From positions 682,001-746,000 of the forward strand of contig NZ_CP007141.1 in the NCBI RefSeq assembly GCF_000816145.1: DNA of 64,000 nt, read 5' to 3'. Positions within the stretch are counted from its first letter, which is position 1; each line of letters begins with the position of its first letter. Both the position numbers and the translations under genes were made by a program. The notes below the pieces were generated by a model. The model was not told the origin of the DNA and did not search any database. It was given only the letters and a program-made list of their open reading frames with translations. This document shows, in pieces, positions 46,294 to 54,596 of this stretch. This stretch comes from Pseudothermotoga hypogea DSM 11164 = NBRC 106472. Its GTDB lineage: Bacteria; Thermotogota; Thermotogae; Thermotogales; DSM-5069.

Positions 46294-47924
46294 TCATGTG
46301 ACCTCCCCAGAATTTTTGCAAGTCTTTCTTTCTCACTAATTACTCTTCCATTTTCATCAACGCATCTGCACTGTCCATCTATTATCGCAGTTCTGACCTC
46401 GCCTTTCGCCACGGAGAAACCTTTGAGTGCCGGAGCGTCCAGTATTCCGATCTTAACGGCTTCGAAGAGTAGGTCTGGGTTAAGTAAATCTTCATCGGAG
46501 CCACCACCGAGTGACTTGATGGCTTCAATTATCTGCAAGGCTTCTTCTTTGATTCGCTCCTTTTCCCCTCGTATCCAAGGATCCGCCAGAGGATCTGAAA
46601 GACCGCGCAGTGCAACGTTTATGGCCCTTCTGGCAATCTTGACGCTCTCTATGATCTCCTTTGCCGTAGCTCTCTTCACAGATTCACAATAGGCGACGAC
46701 GTGCACTATGTGCGGTTCAAGCGCCATCCCGTAGAACATGGAGACGCCTATCTGTCCCTTTGCCGCATCGGGGTCTGCTGGCATAGACATCAGACCTGTT
46801 CTTATCATTCGATAAACTTTGAAATTTTCATCTGCGAGGCTTTCAACAAGTTCCCTTTTCGCCATCATCTTGGCGATGTCACCTTTCGGCGATAAACCCA
46901 TGGGTGTTTCCAGCATGAACTGTTGCACGTACTCCTTCACACCAAGCTTCTTCGCGGCAAAGGTGGCGAGGTACGCCGCGGCGACCTCCACGGCATCGTG
47001 GGCTAATCTCAAGGCCCACTGGTGAGAGTCGGTCACTTCAACCGGCACATCGTTCTCACCGTTCCAGCGTATCGCCTCCATGTTCTCCTTGATCGCTTCA
47101 AGCAAAGGCCTGTCGGAGCGTCTGTCGAGGTCGCTGTACCACATGAGCGGTATCGCCGCCCACGCATTGTTAAGTGTCTCCTTCAGCAGTTTTGAAAACT
47201 CCACCATGTGTCTCGTGCCTGCGTAGCACCTGACGAGCGGATAATTTCCTCTTCTGCTTGCTTGGTACGATCTCACGAAGTCTTCTTTTGTTCTTATCGG
47301 TGCCCCACCGGCACCATCTTGCTTTGGATCCATCTTCTCCGGTTCGAAAAAGAACTGTTGACAGTTCTGATCAGGTGCAATGGATATGACGTCCAGCAGT
47401 TGAGAATCCGCCATTTTTTCGATCTCTTTTATGGTCTCTTCGAGCGTTTGTAACCCTATGTGATGTCGTATGAGAGGAAAAGGGCTTTTGAATTTTATTC
47501 TTTCACCCAGCCTCTGCGGGTAAATCTCCATTCTTTGTAATTTCCGCGCCTCTCCTCTCAAGAACATGACGATTTCATCCATCTCTTCGGTCCCATCGAA
47601 GACCTTACTTATAAAATTGAACGTTCTCGCGACACTGGCCGTCTCCACCGTACCACCGAATATGTATGTCTTATTCAGAAGACCACGTTCTTTCAACAGA
47701 TGTTCCAAGGTTTGCAGAAGATTTCTCAGTGCTTCCGCACCGAGTCTGTAACTCATCGCGACGACATCAGGATCGTGCTTCTCTATCTCTTCCACGAGTT
47801 TCTCTATCGGTACGGCGGAACCTATGTACAGTGTTTCGTAACCGTTCTCCTTCGCCAAGTTGAGAAAATTGAGCAAACCAACGTTGTGAACGCAGCTTCC
47901 TATGGAGGCACCGATCATCTTCAT
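46290..47924 (-). CDS. B12-dependent mutase-like protein (fused MutS/MutE-type)
   Basis: Protein of about 544 aa not found in textbook pathways. Residues 1-140 look like a cobalamin-binding domain: GSCVHNVG corresponds to the DxHxxG motif (Cys in place of Asp, His kept), followed by NGYETLYIGSAVPIEKLVEE and DVVAMSYRLG. The remaining 400 residues resemble the TIM-barrel E chain of glutamate mutase; the end (LFEAVKIGILDAPALKGFSV then GRVISEKERL) fits the MutE tail. It would then be a one-chain adenosylcobalamin mutase. Methyl-transfer or a sensor role cannot be excluded. The start is uncertain among three close ATGs (47930, 47924, 47918). It overlaps both neighbours by 4 bases. Confidence 0.7.
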   Translation of the reverse strand: MKMIGASIGSCVHNVGLLNFLNLAKENGYETLYIGSAVPIEKLVEEIEKHDPDVVAMSYRLGAEALRNLLQTLEHLLKERGLLNKTYIFGGTVETASVARTFNFISKVFDGTEEMDEIVMFLRGEARKLQRMEIYPQRLGERIKFKSPFPLIRHHIGLQTLEETIKEIEKMADSQLLDVISIAPDQNCQQFFFEPEKMDPKQDGAGGAPIRTKEDFVRSYQASRRGNYPLVRCYAGTRHMVEFSKLLKETLNNAWAAIPLMWYSDLDRRSDRPLLEAIKENMEAIRWNGENDVPVEVTDSHQWALRLAHDAVEVAAAYLATFAAKKLGVKEYVQQFMLETPMGLSPKGDIAKMMAKRELVESLADENFKVYRMIRTGLMSMPADPDAAKGQIGVSMFYGMALEPHIVHVVAYCESVKRATAKEIIESVKIARRAINVALRGLSDPLADPWIRGEKERIKEEALQIIEAIKSLGGGSDEDLLNPDLLFEAVKIGILDAPALKGFSVAKGEVRTAIIDGQCRCVDENGRVISEKERLAKILGRSHE

Positions 47925-49003
47925 TGCCATCCCTCCTCCATGATTCGCTTGACCTCTTCGAGGGTTTTCCCCTTGAGATGAAGCCTCTCAAAGTTCCTAC
48001 CCTCTTTGAAGAAGTCGATGCCCATCATGATCGAGGCGAGCTTGACGATGGCATCGATCGTGGGTGTTTTCACCTTAACCAACTTTCCGAAGGCTGATAT
48101 GGGCACCAAACTTGTGGGCACGTCCTCCAAGATGTATCTGTTCTCGAGGCTCGTGGGCGCCTGTATGCCCCTGTAACCTTCGTTGTTGTGTATCGCATCG
48201 TACAGATCCTTCCCCTTCACATCGTACGCGTAGGATAACCACTGCACGGCCGTCATGGGTTCAATGCCAAACTTCCTTGCGACTGCGCACCTTTCTTCGT
48301 CGATCGCTTGCAGAACCTTCGCCACAGATGGGCTTATGCCCTCAAAGTAGAACTCAAACTTTCCGAACGTCGTTTCCACCCAACCTGCGTTCAAGACAAT
48401 TGTGGCAGGATGAAAAACTGCACCTATGTTGTTGAAACTCGTGTAAAGCGTGTTCGGCGCGAGTTCAAACTCGGGCATGACCTTCAGAAGGGTTTCTTCC
48501 AGGTCTTTGTTTCTCGCCGCAGGGAGAGCCGCAACCGGCACGGCGTTCTTGATTCTGAAGATTCGTACCACGCCAGGATTAGACATGCGTGATGCGAAGA
48601 CGAATGTTTGGGCCTCAGCGATGACAACGTCTTTCTGCACACCCTTTTCCTTCAACACGTTGGCGAACTCCAGAGCTCCAGCCGTTCTTCCTGGATTGAG
48701 CACGATGATTTGACCATCTTCGAGCAGTGGGGCGAGCTTTTCGGCCACTTCACGGTGTGCGTTGGCTGGAACGACGACCATGAGGAGTTTTCTACCCTTG
48801 ATCGCTTCTGCCAAATCCGTCGTTGCAAAAGAAATCTGCGCCGTTGCGTTGACTTCACCCTCGAGCTTGATCTTCCTCGTCTTCAAAATGGGTGCGATCC
48901 TTTTTTCGGATCTGTTGTACAGTGAAACGTCATACCCTTTTAGAGCAAGATACCCTGCAAGAGCTTGCCCACCATTGCCTGCGCCAATTACGCATATTTT
49001 CAC
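47921..49003 (-). CDS. NAD(P)-dependent octopine/nopaline dehydrogenase family protein
   Basis: Cytosolic oxidoreductase of about 360 aa. The N-terminal Rossmann turn is VKICVIGAGNGGQALAGYLA; the C-terminal half is the helical octopine-dehydrogenase domain, with HPATIVLNAGWVETTFGKFE and RGIQAPTSLENRYILEDVPT carrying the conserved His/Asn/Asp region. Opine dehydrogenases join or split an amino acid and a keto acid; relatives act on other amino or hydroxy acids. The GTG at 49003 lies 8 bases after GGAGG. It is the first gene of the three-gene unit, with a promoter at 49034-49062. Confidence 0.84.
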   Translation of the reverse strand: MKICVIGAGNGGQALAGYLALKGYDVSLYNRSEKRIAPILKTRKIKLEGEVNATAQISFATTDLAEAIKGRKLLMVVVPANAHREVAEKLAPLLEDGQIIVLNPGRTAGALEFANVLKEKGVQKDVVIAEAQTFVFASRMSNPGVVRIFRIKNAVPVAALPAARNKDLEETLLKVMPEFELAPNTLYTSFNNIGAVFHPATIVLNAGWVETTFGKFEFYFEGISPSVAKVLQAIDEERCAVARKFGIEPMTAVQWLSYAYDVKGKDLYDAIHNNEGYRGIQAPTSLENRYILEDVPTSLVPISAFGKLVKVKTPTIDAIVKLASIMMGIDFFKEGRNFERLHLKGKTLEEVKRIMEEGWQ

Positions 49004-49033
49004 ATACATCACCTCCGTATCGGTACTATTGCA

Positions 49034-49062
49034 ATCTTAACACATGTTACGGTCCGATTCAA
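49034..49062 (-). promoter_or_regulatory. Promoter of the dehydrogenase/B12/ATP-grasp unit
   Basis: On the minus strand TTGAAT (49062-49057), a 17-base spacer and TAAGAT (49039-49034). It lies about 30 bases upstream of the GTG at 49003. The divergent intergenic region is only 137 bases, too short for a cobalamin riboswitch, so B12 control at RNA level is unlikely here. Confidence 0.55.
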
Positions 49063-49112
49063 GATGCGGAGGATATCAATCAAAGTTACTTATAAATTTC
49101 TTACTGTTTATT

Positions 49113-49121
49113 TGGTATAAT
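49113..49121 (+). promoter_or_regulatory. Extended -10 promoter of the Nudix-folP pair
   Basis: TGGTATAAT is a perfect extended -10 (TGnTATAAT), 20 bases before the TTG start at 49141. No convincing -35 is seen, as allowed for extended -10 promoters. Confidence 0.6.
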
Positions 49122-49140
49122 CACTCCTGGTGAAGAAACT

Positions 49141-49659
49141 TTGCTGTCCGTGGTTGCGGTCCCCATAGTCTTCATCTTCAATGAACCATACATGGTCTTC
49201 ATACGCAGAGCTCACCACTTGAGCAGACACGCGAATCAAGTTGCCTTTCCGGGAGGCTTAGTCGAAGACGGTGAAACACTCGTAGAAGCTATGTTTCGGG
49301 AGCTCGAAGAAGAAATTGGTGTTGCAAAAGATCGCTGCAGCTTACTTGGTACGTTGTCCTCGACTGTGACGGGAAAGTCAAACCTCTTGGTTCAAGCGTT
49401 CCTCGTTCAAATTGATCGGCCCCATTTCAGACTTAACAAATCTGAGGTGCAGGATCTTTACCTCGTCAGTTTATCGTTGTTCGATAGAATTTCGTGTGAC
49501 GAGATCGTGCTTCCAAGCGGTGGCAGAACGTGCAGATTCGTCATCGATGGGATCGTGATATGGGGTGCGACGGCAAGGATCATCAGAGATTCTCTGGAGA
49601 AAATGAAACGATTACTGGAGGGATTCAAAGATGAACTTTCTGATCGCCCGGGTGACTGA
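49141..49659 (+). CDS. Nudix hydrolase, CoA-pyrophosphatase-like
   Basis: Cytosolic Nudix enzyme of 172 aa. The Nudix box GGLVEDGETLVEAMFRELEE continues EIGV (GX5EX7REUXEEXGU). It is preceded by the RRAHHLSRHANQVAFPGG block of the CoA diphosphatase (NudL) group. Likely substrates are CoA or related dinucleotides; dihydroneopterin triphosphate is a possible alternative because the next gene is folP. The TTG start with GGTGAAG is the only good choice. The 3' end overlaps folP by 29 bases. Confidence 0.83.
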   Translation: MLSVVAVPIVFIFNEPYMVFIRRAHHLSRHANQVAFPGGLVEDGETLVEAMFRELEEEIGVAKDRCSLLGTLSSTVTGKSNLLVQAFLVQIDRPHFRLNKSEVQDLYLVSLSLFDRISCDEIVLPSGGRTCRFVIDGIVIWGATARIIRDSLEKMKRLLEGFKDELSDRPGD

Positions 49660-50818
49660 TCCTGTTGAACATCTTTCGCGAGTCGGCGTCGATCCTGCGT
49701 CGATACCGATCTTCAAAAACAAGGGTGAGTTCGTCAGCTTGCTCATCTACGACGTTCCAGCGATCAGCGCGAACGTGATCAAACAAGAAATGCTCGCCGC
49801 TGGTGGAGATGCAGCCGTTCACAAACACTCGATCACGCTGAAGGTCCAGTCTACCCATGTTCTGACGATGGGAACGCTCGCACAGCACAAAAAACTCGTT
49901 GAAAAACTTTCCTTGATGCACTACTGGAACCTCGATGAGATCGCACGGGACATAAAGAACTGTCTCTTCGAGACCAAAGTTCGTGCCATAGAGCTTCCAT
50001 CGGGTCGAAGATTGGAGTTCGAGAAACCTTTGATCATGGGCATCGTTAACGTCACACCGGACTCTTTCTATGCTGCGAGTCGTGTTGAGAAAGATAAACT
50101 GATCGATCTTGCCGCGAGAATGGTTAAAGAAGGTGTGGACATCATCGACATCGGTGGCGAATCGACCAGACCCGGTTCTGAAAGGGTCAGCGAGGATGAA
50201 GAACTCAACAGAGTCGTACCCGCCGTCGAGACCGTGCGGAAAAACTTTGATGTTTTCATTTCTGTTGACACCTACAAAGCGAAGGTCGCAGAAGAAGCGC
50301 TGAAGAACGGTGCAGAGATCGTGAACGACGTGAGCGCGCTCAGGTTCGATCCAGAGATGATAAATGTTCTCAAGACCTACAAACCCGCGGTGGTGTTGAT
50401 GCACATGAAAGGTGAGCCAAAGACGATGCAGGAGAATCCCTATTACGAAGATGTCGTCAAAGAGGTCCTCTACTTCTTCAAAGAGAGAATCGAGAAACTT
50501 CGCGAAATCGGTCTGGAAGACAAAATCATAATCGATCCTGGCATCGGTTTTGGAAAAAGGCTCGTTGACAATCTGGAGATAATAAAACGAATTTCCGAAT
50601 TCAAGAGTTTGGGGAAACCCGTGCTCGTGGGGGCTTCAAGAAAGTCTTTCATAGGCCAGGTTCTGGGCAACGTGCCTCCCGAAGAAAGACTGTACGGTAC
50701 CCTCGCGGTGACAGCTTACTGTGTTCTGAACGGTGTTGACATCGTCAGAGTTCACGATGTTAAGGAAAATCTGCACGTTGTCAAGCTGATCCGGGCGATT
50801 CAGCCGCAAAGTAGATGA
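49631..50818 (+). CDS. folP: Dihydropteroate synthase with N-terminal extension
   Basis: Folate-pathway enzyme joining p-aminobenzoate and dihydropterin pyrophosphate. The DHPS barrel spans about residues 135-395, with IMGIVNVTPDSFYAASR, IDIGGESTRPGSE, VSVDTYKAKVAEEAL-like SVDTYKAKV, and PVLVGASRKSFIG plus the final RVHDV. Ahead of it is an unusual 130-residue domain (MNFLIARVTDPVEHLSRVGV...) absent from E. coli FolP (282 aa) but known in some archaeal and thermophile homologues; its job is unknown. The ATG overlaps the Nudix gene. Confidence 0.92.
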   Translation: MNFLIARVTDPVEHLSRVGVDPASIPIFKNKGEFVSLLIYDVPAISANVIKQEMLAAGGDAAVHKHSITLKVQSTHVLTMGTLAQHKKLVEKLSLMHYWNLDEIARDIKNCLFETKVRAIELPSGRRLEFEKPLIMGIVNVTPDSFYAASRVEKDKLIDLAARMVKEGVDIIDIGGESTRPGSERVSEDEELNRVVPAVETVRKNFDVFISVDTYKAKVAEEALKNGAEIVNDVSALRFDPEMINVLKTYKPAVVLMHMKGEPKTMQENPYYEDVVKEVLYFFKERIEKLREIGLEDKIIIDPGIGFGKRLVDNLEIIKRISEFKSLGKPVLVGASRKSFIGQVLGNVPPEERLYGTLAVTAYCVLNGVDIVRVHDVKENLHVVKLIRAIQPQSR

Positions 50819-50872
50819 AGTTGGTTGAAAACTGTGCAGTATCGGTTCGCAACACTCATCAGTAAACCCGCG

Positions 50873-50902
50873 TTGTTTTGTGCCTAAATCTTATGGTACA
50901 AT
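50873..50902 (+). promoter_or_regulatory. Promoter of the orphan binding-protein gene
   Basis: TTGTTT (50873-50878), an 18-base spacer and TACAAT (50897-50902) with TG one base ahead (TGGTACAAT). It lies about 30 bases before the GTG at 50933, with GGGGAGGTG between. Confidence 0.62.
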
Positions 50903-50932
50903 ATTACAAACTTTGAAGGGGAGGTGTGTCTG

Positions 50933-52468
50933 GTGAAGAAGTTTCTGTTCTTCTCTCTGGTTCTCATCGCAGTCCTCTCGTTCTCCGCTAAGTACGGTGG
51001 AGTTGCTCGCTACGTGATGGGTGCCGACGCGGTCAGTTTGTTACCAGCCAACCAGACCGACAACATCAGCGGAACGGTGTGCCGCCATATCTTCGACGGT
51101 CTTGTCGAGTTTGACGAGAAGTTGAACATCACACCTGCGCTTGCGGAAAGGTGGGAGATTTCACAAGATGGTACTGAGTACACCTTCTACCTCAGAAAAG
51201 GTGTGAAGTTCCACGATGGAGCCGACTTCAACGCCCAGGCGGTCAAAAAGTACTACGACTATGTTCTGAACAGCTCTCTCAGAAGAACCGGTTTGTTCAA
51301 AGGCATCGTGAAAGAGATTGTCGTCGTCGATGACTACACAGTGAAGTTCATTCTTGAAAAGCCGTATTCTCCGTTCTTGAACAGGCTCGCTCACGAAGCC
51401 GCCCTGATAGTCTCTCCAAAGGCTATCGATGCATATGGCAGCGATCCAGCCAAACTCGGTAAAAATCCTGTTGGAACAGGCCCATTCATGCTCAAAGAAT
51501 GGAAGATCGGAGAAAGGATAGAACTTGTCAAGAACCCGAATTACTGGAGAGAGGGTCAACCTTACCTGGACGGTATCGTCTTCACAATCGTTCCGGAAGA
51601 TGTTTCGAGGGTCACACAGCTGAGGGCCGGCGATGTGGATGTGATGTTCAACCCACCACCTGCACTCGTGCCCGTTCTTCAAAAGGACGAAAAACTCGTC
51701 GTGAGGGTTGAACCGAGCCTGAGGGTGATCTACATCGGATTCAACACGAGGAAAGCCCCACTGAGCGATGTTAGAGTTAGACAAGCACTCAACTATGCGA
51801 TCGACAAGCAGAAGCTCTGCGCCACGATCATGAGAAACCTTGCGATCCCATCCGATTCACCGCTTGCTAAATACACCTTTGGCTATTACTCAACTGGAGG
51901 TTATCCCTACGATCCAGCGAAGGCGAAGCAGTTGTTGAAGGAAGCTGGTGTCGAGAATCTCAAACTTGAGCTGTTGACACCGAAGGGCAGATACCTCAAC
52001 GATTACGAAGTCGCGGTCGCCGTGCAGGGCATGTTGAAAGAAGTGGGAGTCACGGTGGACGTGAAACCAATGGAGTGGGCGAGTTACATAAACAAGCTGT
52101 TCTCGAGCAACCCGGCAGACTGGGACTACGAGCTCTTCCTGCTCGGTTGGGCCCCTTCGACTGGCGAAGGACACTGGGTGCTCTATCCGCTTTTCCACTC
52201 TGACAACATGAATCCTAACGGTACGGGAGACAACAACACTTTCTACAGCAACCCGAAGGTCGACGAGCTCATAGACAAAATCGCCCACGAGCTTGACAAA
52301 GAAAAGCTTCTGCAGTACTATGCGGAGGTACAAAAGATCATCGTGCAAGACGCACCTTGGATCTTCCTCTACAATATGACTAACATCGTGGCGCACAAGA
52401 AACAGTTGAAAAACGTCTGGCTGCTGCCTACAGAGTTCGTCATTCTCAAGTACGCTTGGTTCGAATGA
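50933..52468 (+). CDS. Family 5 extracellular solute-binding protein (orphan)
   Basis: Secreted binding protein of 511 aa; the GTG at 50933 follows GGGGAGGTG and opens a signal peptide (VKKFLFFSLVLIAVLSFSA). SBP_bac_5 features are clear: LAERWEISQDGTEYTFYLRK, GVKFHDGADFNAQAVKKYYD, GTGPFMLKEWKIGERIELVK and APWIFLYNMTNIVAHKK. Its size and pattern are closer to dipeptide/glutathione-type proteins than to the long one at 2745-4577. The gene has its own promoter and terminator and no permease or ATPase nearby, so it must share a transporter encoded elsewhere. Confidence 0.93.
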   Translation: MKKFLFFSLVLIAVLSFSAKYGGVARYVMGADAVSLLPANQTDNISGTVCRHIFDGLVEFDEKLNITPALAERWEISQDGTEYTFYLRKGVKFHDGADFNAQAVKKYYDYVLNSSLRRTGLFKGIVKEIVVVDDYTVKFILEKPYSPFLNRLAHEAALIVSPKAIDAYGSDPAKLGKNPVGTGPFMLKEWKIGERIELVKNPNYWREGQPYLDGIVFTIVPEDVSRVTQLRAGDVDVMFNPPPALVPVLQKDEKLVVRVEPSLRVIYIGFNTRKAPLSDVRVRQALNYAIDKQKLCATIMRNLAIPSDSPLAKYTFGYYSTGGYPYDPAKAKQLLKEAGVENLKLELLTPKGRYLNDYEVAVAVQGMLKEVGVTVDVKPMEWASYINKLFSSNPADWDYELFLLGWAPSTGEGHWVLYPLFHSDNMNPNGTGDNNTFYSNPKVDELIDKIAHELDKEKLLQYYAEVQKIIVQDAPWIFLYNMTNIVAHKKQLKNVWLLPTEFVILKYAWFE

Positions 52469-52470
52469 AA

Positions 52471-52496
52471 AGGTGCGGCTCACGCCGCACCTTTTT
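52471..52496 (+). terminator. Intrinsic terminator of the orphan binding-protein gene
   Basis: Nine-bp perfect stem AGGTGCGGC / GCCGCACCT with a 4-base loop, followed by TTTTT, starting 3 bases after the stop codon. It makes this a one-gene transcription unit. Confidence 0.92.
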
Positions 52497-52574
52497 CTCT
52501 CATTGAAGCTTTTCTCTTCACAGGCAAGGCCTCTTTCGTAATGAGTTCAAAGCATCTGAACAAGGGAGCTTTTT

Positions 52575-53753
52575 TCAAACGATTGAGTCGGGAGATGATC
52601 GCTTCCGCCTTCGTTCTCCTTTTTTCATAACCGTCACGAGGTACAGCACTGCAGCTGAAGGCTGTAGGATCACTTCGATGTGCCCGTCACTCACTTTGAT
52701 CCTTCCGTTCCTCTGAACCATCGCTCGGGAATCCTTAGACTCGAGCACATTCTTCAACTCTTCCAAGCTCACGCCTCTCTCAATCATTCTCTCGTACGCA
52801 TGCGGAGTCAGAAGAAGGTTCTTTCCCAACAGATTCACGTGGATAACCGTGTTTACGTTATCGTGCGTCACTTTGCGTCGATTAAAAAATTCCGTCTTTG
52901 TCTGACGACTTCTGTAGGTGATCGCAAAGAGTGATGCGAGTACGATCGTGACCCCAAGGATCTGCTCGGAGCCTATTCTTTCGCCTCTGAAAATCACACC
53001 AGCTAAGCACGCAACAACCGTGGTCAGGTTCGAAAACAGGCTGGTCAGAATGGGCGAAGCGTGTTTCACCATGTAGTTGAGTAGGAAGAAGGCCACGGCC
53101 GATGAAAGTATTCCAAGATACAGCGCCGCCGAGACAGTATGGACATTGAGCAGGAGTTTGAACTGACCTGTGAGTGTGCTGAGAAGAGTGAAAAAGACGA
53201 ATCCAGACAGCATCATGAAAAAGCTTATCTCCTCTGGGGTGAACTCTTTCGAGAACTTTCTCGCGTTGATTGTGTACAGTGCCGCCGAAAAAACCGCAAG
53301 CAACATCAACAGTTTACCGAACAGGTTCTGAGCCGTCATGTTGAACCCAACTATGAGTACACTACCAAGAAAGCTTGTAAGCAACAGAGCGTAGTGGATA
53401 CTATCGCCGCGTTCCTTGAGCATGAAGATCGCAAGAACGTTCACAACGATGGGTATCAGTGCAACGATCATGCCAGCTTCAGAAGAGTTGATCCTCGCAA
53501 CTCCCATCGTTTCGAAAAGAAAATACAGGATGGGCTGAAAAATGATCAATCTCCAGAGCTTCCAGTATGGCTTTTTCTCGAACCTGATCACACCGAAAAA
53601 TTTGAGCGCTACGAACAAAACGCTCGCGACGAAAAAACGGTACGAAAGGAATGTCAAAGGATTCAAATGATCCAGCGCGTTCTTGGTGAAAAGGAATGAG
53701 AAGCCGAAAATCAATGAGACACAAAAGCCTGCTAAAACGACCTGCCAACTCAC
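52575..53753 (-). CDS. EamA/DMT transporter fused to a DUF4258-like domain
   Basis: Protein of 392 aa. Residues 1-285 are a ten-helix drug/metabolite transporter (two EamA repeats; FTKNALDHLNPLTFLSYRFF and SSAVAFFLLNYMVKHASPIL). After a short basic linker, residues 305-385 form a soluble domain with LLTPHAYERMIERGVSLEEL, a central RNGRIKVSDGHIEVILQP and LYLVTVM, resembling DUF4258, a RelE-like fold. The joining frame is open throughout and no good internal ribosome binding site was seen. Typical EamA proteins stop near 300 aa, so this is a fusion. The cargo is unknown. The GTG start follows GGAGTGATCGG. Confidence 0.82.
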   Translation of the reverse strand: MSWQVVLAGFCVSLIFGFSFLFTKNALDHLNPLTFLSYRFFVASVLFVALKFFGVIRFEKKPYWKLWRLIIFQPILYFLFETMGVARINSSEAGMIVALIPIVVNVLAIFMLKERGDSIHYALLLTSFLGSVLIVGFNMTAQNLFGKLLMLLAVFSAALYTINARKFSKEFTPEEISFFMMLSGFVFFTLLSTLTGQFKLLLNVHTVSAALYLGILSSAVAFFLLNYMVKHASPILTSLFSNLTTVVACLAGVIFRGERIGSEQILGVTIVLASLFAITYRSRQTKTEFFNRRKVTHDNVNTVIHVNLLGKNLLLTPHAYERMIERGVSLEELKNVLESKDSRAMVQRNGRIKVSDGHIEVILQPSAAVLYLVTVMKKGERRRKRSSPDSIV

Positions 53754-53765
53754 CCGATCACTCCT

Positions 53766-54524
53766 TCAGGACTTCAGCCACTCCAGAACCGCATCTGTCA
53801 CCGCTTCCTTCTCCACGTCGTTGGAAAGTACGTGCCCCGACTTTTCGAAGATCAAGAGTTTTCTCTTCTCAGAGCGCACGTTGTCGTAGATGAACTGTGC
53901 GGCTTTCAGAGGCACCAGTTCATCGTTTCGCGCCGCGACGACGAGCGTTTCAGAAACTATTTGTCGCACAGCCTTTCTCGACATCTTGATCAACTTGTAG
54001 AGTTCTGCGCCCTGCTTGGGCCATTCGTAGGACCAATACTCTCTGTTGAGAGTCTCCATCGCGGGATCTTCGTACGTCTGCGATTTTTGCTTTGGGAGCT
54101 TGTCCCTGAAGAGAGCGACGAACTTGGCAAATTTTATTCTGTTGCTGGTCAGGTGAGTGGCTGCCGCTAAAGTCACAAGTTTTTTCGGTTTCAAAACGGA
54201 CGCCATGATGATCGCTATAACCCCACCCATGGACAGACCGACTATGTGTACATCCTTACAGATCGCTTTCAGATCGTAATAGGCATCGAACGCCCGACGG
54301 AGCCAGTCGTGTGCCTTGGTGGTTAGGAAATCTTCACCGCATGTACCGTGCCCGGGCAAGCGGGGAACTGAGACCGTAAAGCCAGCTTCATAGGTCTTCT
54401 TCGCCATGTAAGTGAAATCGTGGGGTGAACCCGTGAAACCGTGGACGAACAGAACCCCCACTTCGCCGTTGATTTGAAAAACTGGCAGCGAGCAACTTGC
54501 AGTCTTGCAATCAACGAAACGCAC
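53766..54524 (-). CDS. Alpha/beta hydrolase, Est30-type carboxylesterase
   Basis: Cytosolic serine hydrolase of 252 aa. The oxyanion region is VLFVHGFTGSPHDF, the nucleophile elbow GLSMGG (about residue 95), the acid in AARNDELVPLKAA and the His in FEKSGHVLSND. The order and size match Est30/monoacylglycerol-lipase-like thermophile esterases. The GTG at 54524 lies 8 bases after GGGAGG; an in-frame GTG three codons earlier overlaps that site. It is 12 bases upstream of the DMT gene on the same strand. Confidence 0.87.
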   Translation of the reverse strand: MRFVDCKTASCSLPVFQINGEVGVLFVHGFTGSPHDFTYMAKKTYEAGFTVSVPRLPGHGTCGEDFLTTKAHDWLRRAFDAYYDLKAICKDVHIVGLSMGGVIAIIMASVLKPKKLVTLAAATHLTSNRIKFAKFVALFRDKLPKQKSQTYEDPAMETLNREYWSYEWPKQGAELYKLIKMSRKAVRQIVSETLVVAARNDELVPLKAAQFIYDNVRSEKRKLLIFEKSGHVLSNDVEKEAVTDAVLEWLKS

Positions 54525-54596
54525 GCCGTTCACCTCCCATCCCTTCTCAGAAACATTCTATCCCAGCACGAAGTGGAAGCGCCACCATCAACCTCG

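Noticed and set aside
49004-49140. Possible cobalamin riboswitch upstream of the B12-linked trio
   Set aside because: The whole intergenic region is 137 bases and holds two promoters. Known cobalamin riboswitches need about 200 bases and a B12 box, which was not seen.
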